Source: AWTP1-13 sp963797005 (GTDB taxonomy: Bacteria; Pseudomonadota; Alphaproteobacteria; Rhizobiales; Hyphomicrobiaceae). From it: a DNA stretch of 64,000 nt. Both the position numbers and the translations under genes were made by a program. Shown one piece after another: positions 1 to 8,104 of the stretch (positions within the stretch are counted from its first letter, which is position 1; every line of letters begins with the position of its first letter). Below the pieces are notes generated by a model. It was not told the origin of the DNA and did not search any database. It saw only the letters and a program-made list of their open reading frames with translations. The stretch is taken from contig CAWCOF010000030.1 of assembly GCA_963797005.1 (NCBI GenBank), forward strand, positions 124,001-188,000. The letters are read 5' to 3'.

Positions 1-374
1 TGAACGAGGTGAGGCCCATGGAGCCCAGCTTGTCGAACAGCTCGTAGCCGGCATTGGCGCTGCTGGGCAGGCCCTTCTCCGCCAGCAGCATGCGCGCGGC
101 CGCGGTATGCCCGTAGCGCACCAGGACCGCGTTTCCTTGCGAATTGACGTCGAAGGCGATGCCGGCCTCGTTCAGGGCCGCGCCGATGCGGTTGACGTCC
201 TGGGAGTTGAGGCCGCTGTAGAGGGTCTCGAGCTGCGGCCGGCTCAAGTAGTAGCTGCCGAGGCCGACCGCGCCGAAAACGACCAGCCCCACCACGGCCA
301 GGGCAAGCGAGCCGCCTGGCCCCGAGGGCAAGCAGGCTGCGCCATAGCCGCTCCAACTGTTCGAGGCCGATCAT
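1..374 (-). CDS. fliF: Flagellar MS-ring protein FliF, 5' part only
   Basis: FliF forms the MS ring in the cytoplasmic membrane, onto which the rotor and export apparatus assemble. Only the N-terminal part is present; the rest lies beyond the left edge of the window. The start at 374 gives MIGLEQLERLW, followed by a membrane segment and then SRPQLETLYSGL, which is typical of the FliF periplasmic domain (YscJ/FliF family). The reading frame shifts near 304-306, where one extra base inside GCTTGCCC breaks the frame just before the membrane segment; removing it joins both parts. The start lies 53 bp from a motif shared with motA and flhA. Identity is clear; the break is probably a sequence error. 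Confidence 0.88.
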   Translation of the reverse strand, partial: MIGLEQLERLWRSLLALGARRLACPGRGGAGRFRRGRPRQLLLEPAAARDPLQRPQLPGRQPHRRGPERGRHRLRRQFARKRGPGALRAYRGRAHAAGGEGPAQQRQCRLRAVRQAGLHGPHLV

Positions 375-390
375 CGAGAGTCCCGGTGCG

Positions 391-437
391 ACGCGCAAGG
401 ATGGTCGCGCAAGTGTCGGCCATGAACCTTGCGCGAG
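391..437 (-). promoter_or_regulatory. Putative regulatory site upstream of fliF
   Basis: On the minus strand CTCGCGCAAGG occupies 437-427, 53 bp before the fliF start. The same core recurs twice in the opposite orientation (GCGCAAGG at 393-400 and TCGCGCAAG at 404-412). The copies at 404-412 and 428-436 form a perfect 9-bp inverted repeat. The 16-bp stretch 422-437 is identical to 21030-21045 upstream of flhA. The position suits an activator-binding site; the flagellar regulator FtcR encoded at 26252-26923 is the obvious candidate, but this is inference. Confidence 0.5.
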
Positions 438-472
438 AATTGCGGGTTGCGGCCTGCGTCCCAGCAAAGCAA

Positions 473-500
473 ACGGCCGCGCCCGGAAGGGCGCGGCCGT
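473..500 (-). terminator. Intrinsic terminator downstream of fliC
   Basis: A perfect 12-bp G+C-rich stem (ACGGCCGCGCCC paired across a 4-base loop) begins 28 bp after the fliC stop codon. On the minus strand it is followed by TTTGCTTT. This is a convincing Rho-independent terminator for the highly expressed flagellin gene and separates it from fliF. Confidence 0.85.
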
Positions 501-527
501 CGCTCATTCAGCTTGTGCGATTGTGAC

Positions 528-1478
528 TTACTGGAACAGTCGGAGGATGTTCTGGCTCTGCGAGTTGGCGATGCTGAGCGCCTGGATGCCGAGCTGCTGC
601 TGGACCTGCAGGGCCTGCAGACGGGTCGACTCCTCGTTCATGTCGGCATCGACCAGGGCGCCGATGCCGCGGTCGAGGGCGTCCATCAGGCCCTTGACGA
701 AGTCCTGCTGCAGGCCGATGCGCTTCTTGACGGCGCCGAGGTTGCTCGCCGCGGTCGCCATTTCCTTCAGGCCCGCATCCGCGCCCTTGATGTAGCTCTC
801 GAGCGTGGCGATGTCGGCCGTGCTGTCCGTCAGGGCCGAGATGTCCAGGTTGGAGATCGACCAGGTCGTGGCCGTGTTGTCGATGGCACCGGTGGTGTCG
901 CGGTTGCCGTCGAGGATGCCGGCGGCAGCGTTGGTCGCAGCCGTGTTGGCATCGAACAGGTCCATCGACGAGGTATCGATGGTGATGGTCTCGATGGTGA
1001 TCGCCGAGCCCGAGCGCGTGAAGGAGGCAACCACGCTCTTGGTGGCGTTGAAGCCGGAAGCGGAGGAGTCGACGTTCAGCCAGTTCTCGCCCGAGAACGA
1101 GGCCGACTTGGCGATGCCGGTCAGCTGCTTTTGCAGCTCGCTGATTTCGCTCTGCACCTTGGCCTTGTCGACGCCGGGCTCGCGCGCGGCCACCAGCTTG
1201 GACTTGATCTGGTCGACCACGTCGATGGCGCTGTTCATGGCGGTATAGGCAACGTCGATCACGCTGGCGCCGAGGCCGAGCGCGTCCTGCACGGTCGACA
1301 GGGCCGACTTGTCCGAGCGCATGGTGGTTGCGATCGACCAATAGGCCGCGTTGTCGGAGGCCTCGGCAACACGATAGCCGGTCGAGATGCGGCTCTGCGT
1401 GTCGATCAGGTCCTTGTTGGTCATCGTGAGAGACTGCAGCGCGGTCATCGCTGCGAGATTCGTGTTGATGCTACTCAT
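528..1478 (-). CDS. fliC: Flagellin
   Basis: Structural subunit of the flagellar filament, secreted by the flagellar export apparatus. The 316-residue protein has the conserved N-terminal coiled region (MSSINTNLAAMTALQSL, then SRISTGYRV and ASDNAAYWSIA) and the conserved C-terminal region (KKRIGLQQDF, ending NSQSQNILRLFQ). The short variable middle (roughly residues 120-220) is rich in Ala, Ser, Thr and Asp, as in compact rhizobial flagellins. The start is supported by a strong Shine-Dalgarno run of G at 1489-1493. It is a single gene with its own terminator. Only one flagellin copy lies in the window; others may exist elsewhere. Confidence 0.96.
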   Translation of the reverse strand: MSSINTNLAAMTALQSLTMTNKDLIDTQSRISTGYRVAEASDNAAYWSIATTMRSDKSALSTVQDALGLGASVIDVAYTAMNSAIDVVDQIKSKLVAAREPGVDKAKVQSEISELQKQLTGIAKSASFSGENWLNVDSSASGFNATKSVVASFTRSGSAITIETITIDTSSMDLFDANTAATNAAAGILDGNRDTTGAIDNTATTWSISNLDISALTDSTADIATLESYIKGADAGLKEMATAASNLGAVKKRIGLQQDFVKGLMDALDRGIGALVDADMNEESTRLQALQVQQQLGIQALSIANSQSQNILRLFQ

Positions 1479-1654
1479 TTGGATTCATCCCCCTGGAAGT
1501 TGGAGGCGGCAGGCACGTCCGGGCTTTACCCGTACGGCAGCGCGCTATCGTGCCCGGGGCCCCATCGATCACGCTCCACTCCGCCATGGCCGCCATGGTT
1601 AAACAGGAACAGTTGAGTATTGATTAACGTGCACACGTCTACGGGCAGAGAATA
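1479..1654 (-). promoter_or_regulatory. fliC leader/promoter region
   Basis: This 176-bp gap separates the fliC start from the end of fliP. It holds the fliC ribosome binding site (CAGGGGG ending about 10 bases before ATG) and an A+T-richer part around 1600-1650 that probably contains the promoter. No copy of the CTCGCGCAAGG motif seen before fliF, motA and flhA was found, so flagellin may be controlled differently. Confidence 0.4.
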
Positions 1655-2392
1655 TCAAACGAAGGAGCGGATCAGCCCCCCGATCAGGAGGTTCCAGCCG
1701 TCGATAAGGACGAAGAACAGCACCTTGAAGGGAAGCGATATGACGGTCGGCGGCAGCATCATCATGCCCATCGACATGGTGAGGGTGGCGACGATCATGT
1801 CGATGACGAGGAACGGCAGCACGATCAGGAAGCCGATCTCGAAGGCGCGCCTGAGCTCGGAGATCATGAACGCGGGGATCAGCACGCGCAGGTCGATCTC
1901 CGGCTCCTGCTGCTTGGGCCGCAGGCTGTCGCTGGCGAGGTCGGAGAAGAGCTTGAGGTCCTTGTCTCGCACGTTGGTCCGCATGAACGCGCGGAACGGT
2001 GTTGTGATGCGCTGATAGGCCTCCTGCTCGGTGATCTTCTTCTCCATCAGCGGCTGCACGCCGGTCTGCCAGGCCGTATCGAAGGTCGGCCCCATGACGT
2101 AGAAGGTCATGAACAGGGCGAGACTGATCAGGATCAGGTTGGCGGGTGTCGTCTGCAGGCCGAGGCCGGCACGCAGGAAGGAAAGCGCGACCACGAAGCG
2201 CGTGAAGCACGTCACCATGATGAGAAGGCCCGGCGCCACCGACAGCACGGTGATGGCGGCAATCAGCTGGACGATGCGGCCGGCGGCGGTCGGATCGCCC
2301 GACGGCACCAGCTGGTCGAGGGTCGGGATCTGTGCAGCCGCGCTCGAGGTTCCGGCCAGCAGCACGAGGAGAATGACGAGGAGCTTTCTCAT
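1655..2392 (-). CDS. fliP: Flagellar export apparatus protein FliP
   Basis: FliP forms, with FliQ and FliR, the export gate of the flagellar type III secretion system in the MS-ring pore. The 245-residue product has an N-terminal signal sequence (MRKLLVILLVLLAGTSSAAA) and hydrophobic segments. It carries the family signatures LSFLRAGLG, FMTFYVMGPTF, ITTPFRAFM and VIDMIVATLTMSMGMMMLPP. Length is normal for FliP (about 245). It overlaps fliL by 4 bp (start inside the fliL stop region) and is the last gene of the long minus-strand basal-body run. Confidence 0.97.
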   Translation of the reverse strand: MRKLLVILLVLLAGTSSAAAQIPTLDQLVPSGDPTAAGRIVQLIAAITVLSVAPGLLIMVTCFTRFVVALSFLRAGLGLQTTPANLILISLALFMTFYVMGPTFDTAWQTGVQPLMEKKITEQEAYQRITTPFRAFMRTNVRDKDLKLFSDLASDSLRPKQQEPEIDLRVLIPAFMISELRRAFEIGFLIVLPFLVIDMIVATLTMSMGMMMLPPTVISLPFKVLFFVLIDGWNLLIGGLIRSFV

Positions 2393-2928
2393 TCGATTAT
2401 CAGCGCCTGGATGACCAAGTCCTGCACCTTGCCGTTGCTACGCACGCGCACCCGGTCCTTGAGGTCCTCGCGCAGGTTCTGGAAGCCGCTGGGACCCTGG
2501 ACCTGCGAAAGAGGAACGGTACGCAGGAAGGCAACGATGTCCTCGGCGATCTGGGCCGGGAGCACCTTGGCATCCGGCGACTGATCGTCTTGCATGACGA
2601 GCGCGGCCTCGAGCCTGATCCAGGTATGCTCGGGGCTGGCGAGATTGGTGACGACGGGCGTGAGCTGCTTGAGCGCCACGCCGGCGGGATAGGCGCCCTT
2701 CACGTCCCGCGCGGCCACCTCCGCTGTCTTGGCTCGAGCGGCACTCTCCTCCATCTTGCCCTTCAGATGCAGGCCCAGCAGGCCGCCCGAGCCGGCGCCG
2801 AGCGCCGTCAGGGCCACCATCGCCGCAAGCAAGACCAGCACAGATGTGCGCTTCGGCGCGGCCGACGGCGGTGCCTCGTCCGTCTCCTCATCCTCTTGCG
2901 GAGTGGTTTTGGTTGCTGGTTCGGCCAT
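2389..2928 (-). CDS. fliL: Flagellar basal body-associated protein FliL
   Basis: FliL is a single-pass inner-membrane protein that surrounds the stator and supports motor torque. The 179-residue product has a charged cytoplasmic N-terminus (MAEPATKTTPQEDEE), one membrane helix near residues 28-52 (VLVLLAAMVALTALGAG) and a periplasmic domain ending LREDLKDRVRVRSNGKVQDLVIQ cut short at the C-terminus, as in FliL. It lies 2 bp after flgH and overlaps fliP. I chose the ATG at 2928; an upstream open frame is only an artefact of the frameshift in flgH. Confidence 0.9.
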   Translation of the reverse strand: MAEPATKTTPQEDEETDEAPPSAAPKRTSVLVLLAAMVALTALGAGSGGLLGLHLKGKMEESAARAKTAEVAARDVKGAYPAGVALKQLTPVVTNLASPEHTWIRLEAALVMQDDQSPDAKVLPAQIAEDIVAFLRTVPLSQVQGPSGFQNLREDLKDRVRVRSNGKVQDLVIQALIIE

Positions 2929-2930
2929 GG

Positions 2931-3648
2931 TCAGAAGGGTAGGATCAGGTCCATGAGCTGGTGGCCCCAGCCGGGCTGCTGGATTTCGGTCATGCGTCCG
3001 CGTCCGCCATAGGAGATGCGGGCCTCGGCGATCTTGTCGTAGGAGATGGTGTTGTCGGTGGCGATGTCGCGCGGCCGCACCATGCCGGCGACGCTCAGGA
3101 CGCGCACCTCCTGGTTCACCCGCACTTCCTGCGTGCCGCTGATGACAAGGTTGCCGTTGGGCAGGACCTCGGCGACGACGGCTGCCACCAGCAGCTCGAT
3201 GCTCTCGGAGCGGGTGATCGCCCCTTGGCCCTTGGCCGTCGTACCGGAGTTGACGCTCGAGATCGATCTTGCCGTCGCCCTGCCCCTTGAGGAACGGATA
3301 GTTCAAGCCGTACGAGGTGTCGAAGTTCAGGTTCCGCGCGGAGTCGCGCTTGCGCTCCGAGGTGTTGTCGAGCGAGGCCTTGTCCCGGATGGAGATCTTG
3401 ACCGTCATCACGTCGCCGACGCGCATGGCGCGAGGATCGCGGAAGAGATCGGCGCTGCTGTCCTGCCAGAAAGAATTGCCGCGGCGATAGGTATCGCGCG
3501 GCGGCGTCTCGCTGACGATCGCCACCCTCTGAGGCTTCAGACCGGCGCCGACGGGTGTCAGCGCCGGCTCGCGGCCGATCTCCTTGATCTGGTCCACGCA
3601 CCCGCCGAGCAGCGCGCAGCACGTGACGATGAGGGCGACCCGGCTCAT
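2931..3648 (-). CDS. flgH: Flagellar L-ring protein FlgH (one frameshift)
   Basis: FlgH is the outer-membrane lipoprotein that forms the L ring. The start is ATG 3648, overlapping the stop of the MotE-like gene. The N-terminus (MSRVALIVTCCALLGGCVDQ) has a lipobox ending in Cys. Characteristic segments are FRDPRAMRVGDVMTVKI and, after the break, VAAVVAEVLPNGNLVISGTQEVRVN and RPRDIATDNTISYDKIAEARI. One extra A on the plus strand at about 3262 (coding ATCGATCTCGAGC instead of ATCGACTCGAGC) shifts the frame; without it the protein is 238 residues, normal for FlgH. Most likely intact in the organism. Confidence 0.93.
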
Positions 3649-4493
3649 GACTTGCCGCCGCCCCTCGCACTGCGGGTCGAGCGCGAACCCTGCGTCTCCC
3701 TGGCGGCTCCGCTGATCGTGGCCGTCAGGCGCGCGGCCTTGCCGGGCTCCATCTCGTTCAGGATCGTGCTCGACACGCGAGGGTCGAGCTTCAGCAGCAC
3801 GGCGGCAGCCGTCTCTTCATCCATCGCCACCAGCTGCTGCGCGGCCGACTCGGCCCGCATGCGCGAATAGATGAGCACCAGGCTTTCGCTTGCCTTGTTC
3901 AGGAACACGTCGCGCCGCGTCACCCACTGCCGGTACTCGGTGATCTTCTCCTCGAGCAGGCCGACGCGCATCTCCAGCTCCTGGGCAATCTCCAGGAGCT
4001 TCTTCTTCTGCCAGGCAAATCTCCGATCGGCGGCGAGGTTGGCTATGTTGACGCAATACTGGCGCGCCGCGCTCGTGGTCAGCACCGGCGCCTCCGCCGT
4101 GACTTTGTGCGGGTCTACGTGGTCTTGCGGATCTGCGTGTTGCTGCTGCCGCGCTGGTTGCGTTGCCGCCGGCGCTGCCTGCTGTTGCACCGCCAATTTG
4201 GTGCGCGCCATGAAAGACTCGAAGGCCGGGCCGACGGTCGGCATGTCGGGCGCCACGGGCTTGGTCGGGACCGGAAGGCTGCCCGTTGCAACCGGCGTGG
4301 AGGGCTGAGCGCGCTTGGGCGCCGCCCGCTTCGGTTGAGCCGCCGCCTTTACGGTCGCCACGACCGGGTCCCAACCGCTTTGGGCCGATGCCGACAGAGG
4401 GCACGCCACGCCCGTGCCGATCACGACCACGCACAAGGTTGCGGCGCGCCAGGCTGCCGGCAAGGCCTCGGACCGTAGCGCATCGGTCCTCAT
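3645..4493 (-). CDS. MotE-like flagellar protein
   Basis: A 282-residue exported protein. It has a signal peptide (hydrophobic to about residue 37, ending SASA), a proline- and alanine-rich linker, a coiled-coil (about residues 145-200, AWQKKKLLEIAQELEMRVGLLEEKI) and a C-terminal domain of MgtE_N type (MDEETAAAVLLKLDPRVSSTILNEMEPGKAARLTATI). This layout matches MotE, a periplasmic motility protein known from rhizobia as a chaperone for MotC; that role here is inference. It sits between flgI and flgH with ATGA-type overlaps at both ends, the usual place for this gene in Rhizobiales. Confidence 0.72.
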   Translation of the reverse strand: MRTDALRSEALPAAWRAATLCVVVIGTGVACPLSASAQSGWDPVVATVKAAAQPKRAAPKRAQPSTPVATGSLPVPTKPVAPDMPTVGPAFESFMARTKLAVQQQAAPAATQPARQQQHADPQDHVDPHKVTAEAPVLTTSAARQYCVNIANLAADRRFAWQKKKLLEIAQELEMRVGLLEEKITEYRQWVTRRDVFLNKASESLVLIYSRMRAESAAQQLVAMDEETAAAVLLKLDPRVSSTILNEMEPGKAARLTATISGAARETQGSRSTRSARGGGKS

Positions 4494-5593
4494 TGCACCA
4501 CCAGGTCGGCCTGCAGCGCGCCGGCCGACTTGATCGCCTGCAGGATGGCGATGATGCCGTTGGGCTTGAGGCCGATCTGGTTGAGGCCGGCGACCAGGCG
4601 TCTGAGGCTGGTGCCCCGGACGATGGCCAGTTGGCGCCGGGCTGTCGACCTCGACGGCGGTCTGGGGCGTCACGATCGTCTCGCCGCCCGAGAACGGCAG
4701 GGGCTGGGAGACCTTGGGCGCCTCGGTGACGCGCACGGTGAGATTGCCGTGCGCCACGGCGACCGTGGAAATCTGCACGTCCTTGCCGATGACGATCGTG
4801 CCGGTGCGCTCGTCGATCACCACGCGGGCCGGCATATCGGGCTCGACGGAAAGCTCGCCGATCTCCGCCATGAAGCGCGTTGCACTGATGTAGAACGGCC
4901 GCTGCAGAGTGATCGTCCTGCAGGTCGTCCTCGCGCGCGACTTTGCGCCGTATCGGCGCTGCGTGTAGCCGTTGATGGCGTCGGCCACCTTCACGGCCGT
5001 GTTGAAATCGGGATTGCGCAGCTCCAGCACCAGGAACTTCTCGTCGGCGAAGCGCCCGGGGCCCTCGCGCTCGACCAGCGCGCCGTTGGGAATTCGGCCG
5101 GTGGTGGGCACGCCTTGCGTGACGCTTTCCGCCTCGCCCTGCGAGGAGAAGCCGGAGACCGCCAGCGGGCCCTGAGCGACGGCGTAGATCTTGTCGTCGG
5201 CGCCCATCAGCGGGGTCAGGACCAGCGATCCGCCGAGCGAGCGAGGTTGCATCGCCGAGCGAGGACACGGTGACGTCGATGCGCGAGCCCTTGCCGATGA
5301 AGGCCGGCAAGCTCCGCCGTGACGATGACGGCCGCGACGTTGCGCGTGCGCGCCTTGGCGTTGCGCACGTTGATGCCCATGCGATCGAGCATCGACTGCA
5401 GCGATTGCTCGGTGAAGGGCGAGTTGCGCAGGCTGTCGCCGGTGCCGTTGAGGCCGATGACGAGGCCATAGCCGACGAGCTGGTTGTCGCGCACGCCCTG
5501 GAGCGTGACGATGTCCTTGATACGCGTATCCGCCCGCGCGAACGGACTCGAGCAGCAGCAGAATGCCAGCACGAGCGCCAGAAGGCGGATCAT
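4490..5593 (-). CDS. flgI: Flagellar P-ring protein FlgI (several frameshifts)
   Basis: FlgI forms the periplasmic P ring around the rod. The start at 5593 gives a signal peptide (MIRLLALVLAFCCCSSPFARA) followed by DTRIKDIVTLQGVRDNQLVGYGLVIGLNGTGDSLRNSPFT. Later pieces appear in other frames: PAFIGKGSRIDVTVSSLGDATSL, GGSLVLTPLMGADDKIYAVAQG, MAEIGELSVEPDMPARVVIDERTG and LNQIGLKPNGIIAILQAIKSAGALQADLVVQ. At least four breaks lie near 5307, 5234, 4919-4946 and 4643, and those that can be resolved are cured by deleting one base. The corrected length of about 366 residues is normal. The stop overlaps the next start (ATGA). Confidence 0.9.
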
Positions 5594-6079
5594 GGCGCAC
5601 CCAGGTGGACGGTCCCGTCCGAGGCGACCGTCCCTCTGATGATCGCGCCGCTGTCGATGTTGCGCAGCGTGACGACGTCGCCGATGCTGCCGTTCTGCAG
5701 CGCCATGGCGTTGGTCGTGATCATGAGCCCGGCTGGCCTCGAATACCACCAGCGCCACGTTGCCCTGGGCCACGACGTAGGGGTCGCGCGTGCCGGCAAT
5801 CGGGATCGGCTGGCCGGGAAGCAGGGTGCGTCGCGCGACCTTGCCGACCACCGCCTGGCGCCGGTCGTAGACGGTGGCGCGTGCCACGGTGTGGGCGATG
5901 AAGGCGCGCTCGATGAGATGCTCCTCGCCGATCACGTCGCCTGGATAGATCGTCATCCGCGGCACCGGCAGCTCCAATTCGTCCGCAACCGCCGGCAAGC
6001 CGGCCAACGGCGCAACCAGCAGGGCCCACGCCAGCGCAGCAACCACCCTGGGCTTCAGACGGCGGCCAATCGCTCGCAT
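5590..6079 (-). CDS. flgA: Flagellar P-ring assembly chaperone FlgA (one frameshift)
   Basis: FlgA is a periplasmic chaperone needed for P-ring assembly. The product begins MRAIGRRLKPRVVAALAWALL (signal peptide) and contains VPRMTIYPGDVIGEEHLIERAF, VGKVARRTLLPGQPIPI and, after the break, GLMITTNAMALQNGSIGDVVTLRNIDSG and GTVASDGTVHL, all typical of the SAF/FlgA domain. An extra T on the plus strand at about 5734 breaks the frame inside VVFEA-GLMI; removing it gives 162 residues. The gene overlaps flgI by 4 bp and starts 3 bp after flgG ends. Confidence 0.92.
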
Positions 6080-6082
6080 GGC

Positions 6083-6879
6083 TCAGCGCATGCCCTTGGT
6101 CATGGTGGCGGACATGTCGTCGGCCGCCTGGATGACCTTCGAGTTCATCTCGTAGGCGCGCTGCGCCGAAATCAGCTCCGTGATCTCCTTGACCGGGTCG
6201 ACGTTGGAATTCTCGAGATAGCCCTGATGGATGGTGCCGAAGCCCGGATCGCCGGGCACGCCGATCACGGGCGCGCCCGAAGCCGGCGTCTCGCGATAGA
6301 GATTGCCGCCGAGCGGCTCGAGCCCCGCCTCGTTGGCGAAGTTGGCAAGCGTGAGCTGCCCGAGCAGCTGCAGCGTCGTATCGGTGCCGATGCGCGCGTA
6401 GACCTGGCCGGATCTCGTTGATGATGACCTCGGTCGTGTTCGGGCGGAACGGTGATCGCCGGCTCGACGACGTAGCCGTCGAGCCGTGACGATCTGGCCG
6501 GTGGCGTTCGTGTTGAAGGCGCCGGCGCGCGTGTAGAAGCGTCTCGCCGTCGGCGCCCGTCGACCTGGAACCAGCCGCGGCCGTTGAGCGCCAGATCGAG
6601 CCTGTTGCCGGTGTTGCGTCAGCGCGCCCTGCGTGTGCAGATTGCGGATGGCCGCGGTGCGCACGCCGAGGCCGATCTGCGCGCCTTCGGGGATCGGCCT
6701 CCTGGCCGCCGCGGGCGGGCACGCCGGCTGCGCGCTCCGACCTGGTAGAGCAGGTCGGTGAATTCGGCGCGCGCGCGCTTGAAGCCGGTCGTGTTGATGT
6801 TCGCGATGTTGTTCGCGATCACCTCAAGGTTGGTCTGCTGCGCGTTCATGCCGGTCGCGGCGATGGCAAGCGCTCTCAC
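6083..6879 (-). CDS. flgG: Flagellar distal rod protein FlgG (eight frameshifts)
   Basis: FlgG builds the distal rod. The N-terminus MRALAIAATGMNAQQTNLEVIANNIANINTTGFK-type signature is intact, as is the C-terminal half (VYARIGTDTTLQLLGQLTLANFANEAGLEPLGGNLYRETPASG and YEMNSKVIQAADDMSATM). The middle can be rebuilt only by removing eight single extra bases near 6737, 6697, 6614, 6557, 6537, 6485, 6442 and 6414. That yields exactly 262 codons, the standard FlgG length, with the recognisable pieces GVPARGGQE, PEGAQIGLGV, LDLALNGRGWFQVDG, YTRAGAFNTNATGQIVT and TTEVIINE. So many one-directional indels in 350 bp point to a poor-consensus patch rather than decay. Confidence 0.9.
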
Positions 6880-6889
6880 GTGCTACCCC

Positions 6890-7218
6890 TCAGATCGCCA
6901 TGCGGCTGATTTCGAGATACGCGGATACGACCTTGTCGCGGATGGCGATGGCGCTCTGCAGCGTCTGCTCGGCCGACATCACGGCCTCGACCACCTGCTG
7001 CACCGACGCCTTGCCGCTGCACCCCGGCAAGCGAGATCGTTTCCGCCTCTTTGACGGAACCGATCGCATCCGAGGCAAGCGAAGCCAGCATCGAGGCGAA
7101 GTCCGCGCCTTCCGCGACGGGCGCGGCGGTCGGCACCGGCACGCCGAACGGAATCGACCGGATTGGCCTCGAGCGGAGAGGCGACGGGCGAAGCAAGGGG
7201 ATTGACCGAATCGAGCAT
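6890..7218 (-). CDS. fliE: Flagellar hook-basal body protein FliE (two frameshifts)
   Basis: FliE links the MS ring to the rod. The start at 7218 gives MLDSVNPLASPVASPLE; the middle, in a second frame, reads APVAEGADFASMLASLASDAIGSVKEAETISLAG; the conserved end, in a third frame, reads SVQQVVEAVMSAEQTLQSAIAIRDKVVSAYLEISRMAI. Two one-base surpluses near 7154-7160 and 7022-7025 account for this; the corrected length is 108 residues, normal for FliE. The start codon overlaps the flgC stop, and flgG follows 11 bp later. Confidence 0.92.
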
Positions 7219-7639
7219 CAGCCGCTCCTCAACAGGTCGATGGTCATGGAGATCATCTCGCGCGCCTGCTTCATCACCTGCAGGTTGGCCTCGTAGGAGC
7301 GGTTGGCCTCGCGCATGTCGGCCACCTCGACCAGCACGTTGACGTTGGGCAGCTTGACGAAGCCCTTGGCGTCGGCAGCCGGATGGCCGGGGCTGTACTC
7401 CACCCGGAAGGTCGAGTGCTCGCGGCCGATGCCGGCGACCTTGACGAGACTGGCGCCCGATGGCCTCGTCGAGCTCGCTCTCGAAGCTGATCGTCTTGCG
7501 CGTGATAGGGGTCGGCGCCCGGCGTGCGCCCGGTCGACTGGGCATTGGCGAGGTTCTCCGACACCACGCGCAGGCGCTTGGACTGCGCCTCTAGTCCCGA
7601 GGCGCCGATCTTGAGGGTGGCCTGCAGGGGATCGAACAT
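7218..7639 (-). CDS. flgC: Flagellar proximal rod protein FlgC (two frameshifts)
   Basis: FlgC is a proximal rod subunit. The N-terminus is MFDPLQATLKIGASGLEAQSKRLRVVSENLANAQSTG, and the C-terminal half is VEYSPGHPAADAKGFVKLPNVNVLVEVADMREANRSYEANL followed by MISMTIDLLRSG. The intervening RKTISFESELDEAIG segment sits in a third frame. Extra bases near 7504 (G) and 7457 (C) explain both shifts, giving 139 residues, the usual size. It starts 4 bp after flgB ends. Confidence 0.93.
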
Positions 7640-7643
7640 GGGC

Positions 7644-8024
7644 TTACGCCTTTGCGCTCGCCAGCAGCATGCGATGGAAGGCCTTCAGCACGCCGGTGTT
7701 GAGCTTGAAGGCGCGGTTGACGTCGGCGGCCTTGATCAGCTCCTGTTCGAGCGTGACGCTGTTGCCGGAGTGCGTGACCTCCCACGACTGCTCCGTGCCG
7801 ACGGCGGCCGCCGGCCTGGCCTCGCCGGCCGACGTCATATGCGCGGGGTTGGTGGCGGCCATCGTCAGCCGCGTCTGCTCCATGACCGCCGCGAACGGCT
7901 CGACGTCGAGGGCCTTGTAGCCGGGCGTGTTGGCATTGGCGATGTTGCCGGCAATCGTCGCCTGGCGGGCCGCCAGCCAGCTATTGTGCTGGGAGATGAC
8001 ATTGAAGAGATGAACAGGGGTCAT
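7644..8024 (-). CDS. flgB: Flagellar proximal rod protein FlgB
   Basis: An uninterrupted 126-residue rod protein. The rod/hook signature near the N-terminus reads LAARQATIAGNIANANTPGYKALDVEPF; the C-terminal part is VTLEQELIKAADVNRAFKLNTGVLKAFHRMLLASAK. Length and both ends agree with FlgB. It begins the rod block flgB-flgC-fliE-flgG and is preceded by an 80-bp gap (8025-8104), so it may have its own promoter; none was recognised. Confidence 0.95.
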   Translation of the reverse strand: MTPVHLFNVISQHNSWLAARQATIAGNIANANTPGYKALDVEPFAAVMEQTRLTMAATNPAHMTSAGEARPAAAVGTEQSWEVTHSGNSVTLEQELIKAADVNRAFKLNTGVLKAFHRMLLASAKA

Positions 8025-8104
8025 GGCCAGCTATCGCATTGCGTCGCCAGCCATTTTCTAGCGGCTCAATCTTGTCCCAAGCTTGCGGTGCCCTCCGGGG
8101 CGTA

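Noticed and set aside
429..1616. Long plus-strand open frame of 395 codons opposite fliC
   Set aside because: It is the mirror of a clear flagellin gene in high-G+C DNA; its translation has no domain and is His/Arg/Gly-rich in the manner of shadow frames.
3645..5600. Apparent 651-codon fusion of FlgI with the MotE-like protein
   Set aside because: The continuous frame arises only because surplus bases in flgI remove the normal stop context; the stop/start overlap (ATGA) at 4490-4493 is intact, so these are two genes.
6083..6879. Programmed frameshifting in flgG and neighbours
   Set aside because: Eight breaks in one short gene at unrelated sequences, without slippery heptamers, cannot be programmed; consensus error fits better.
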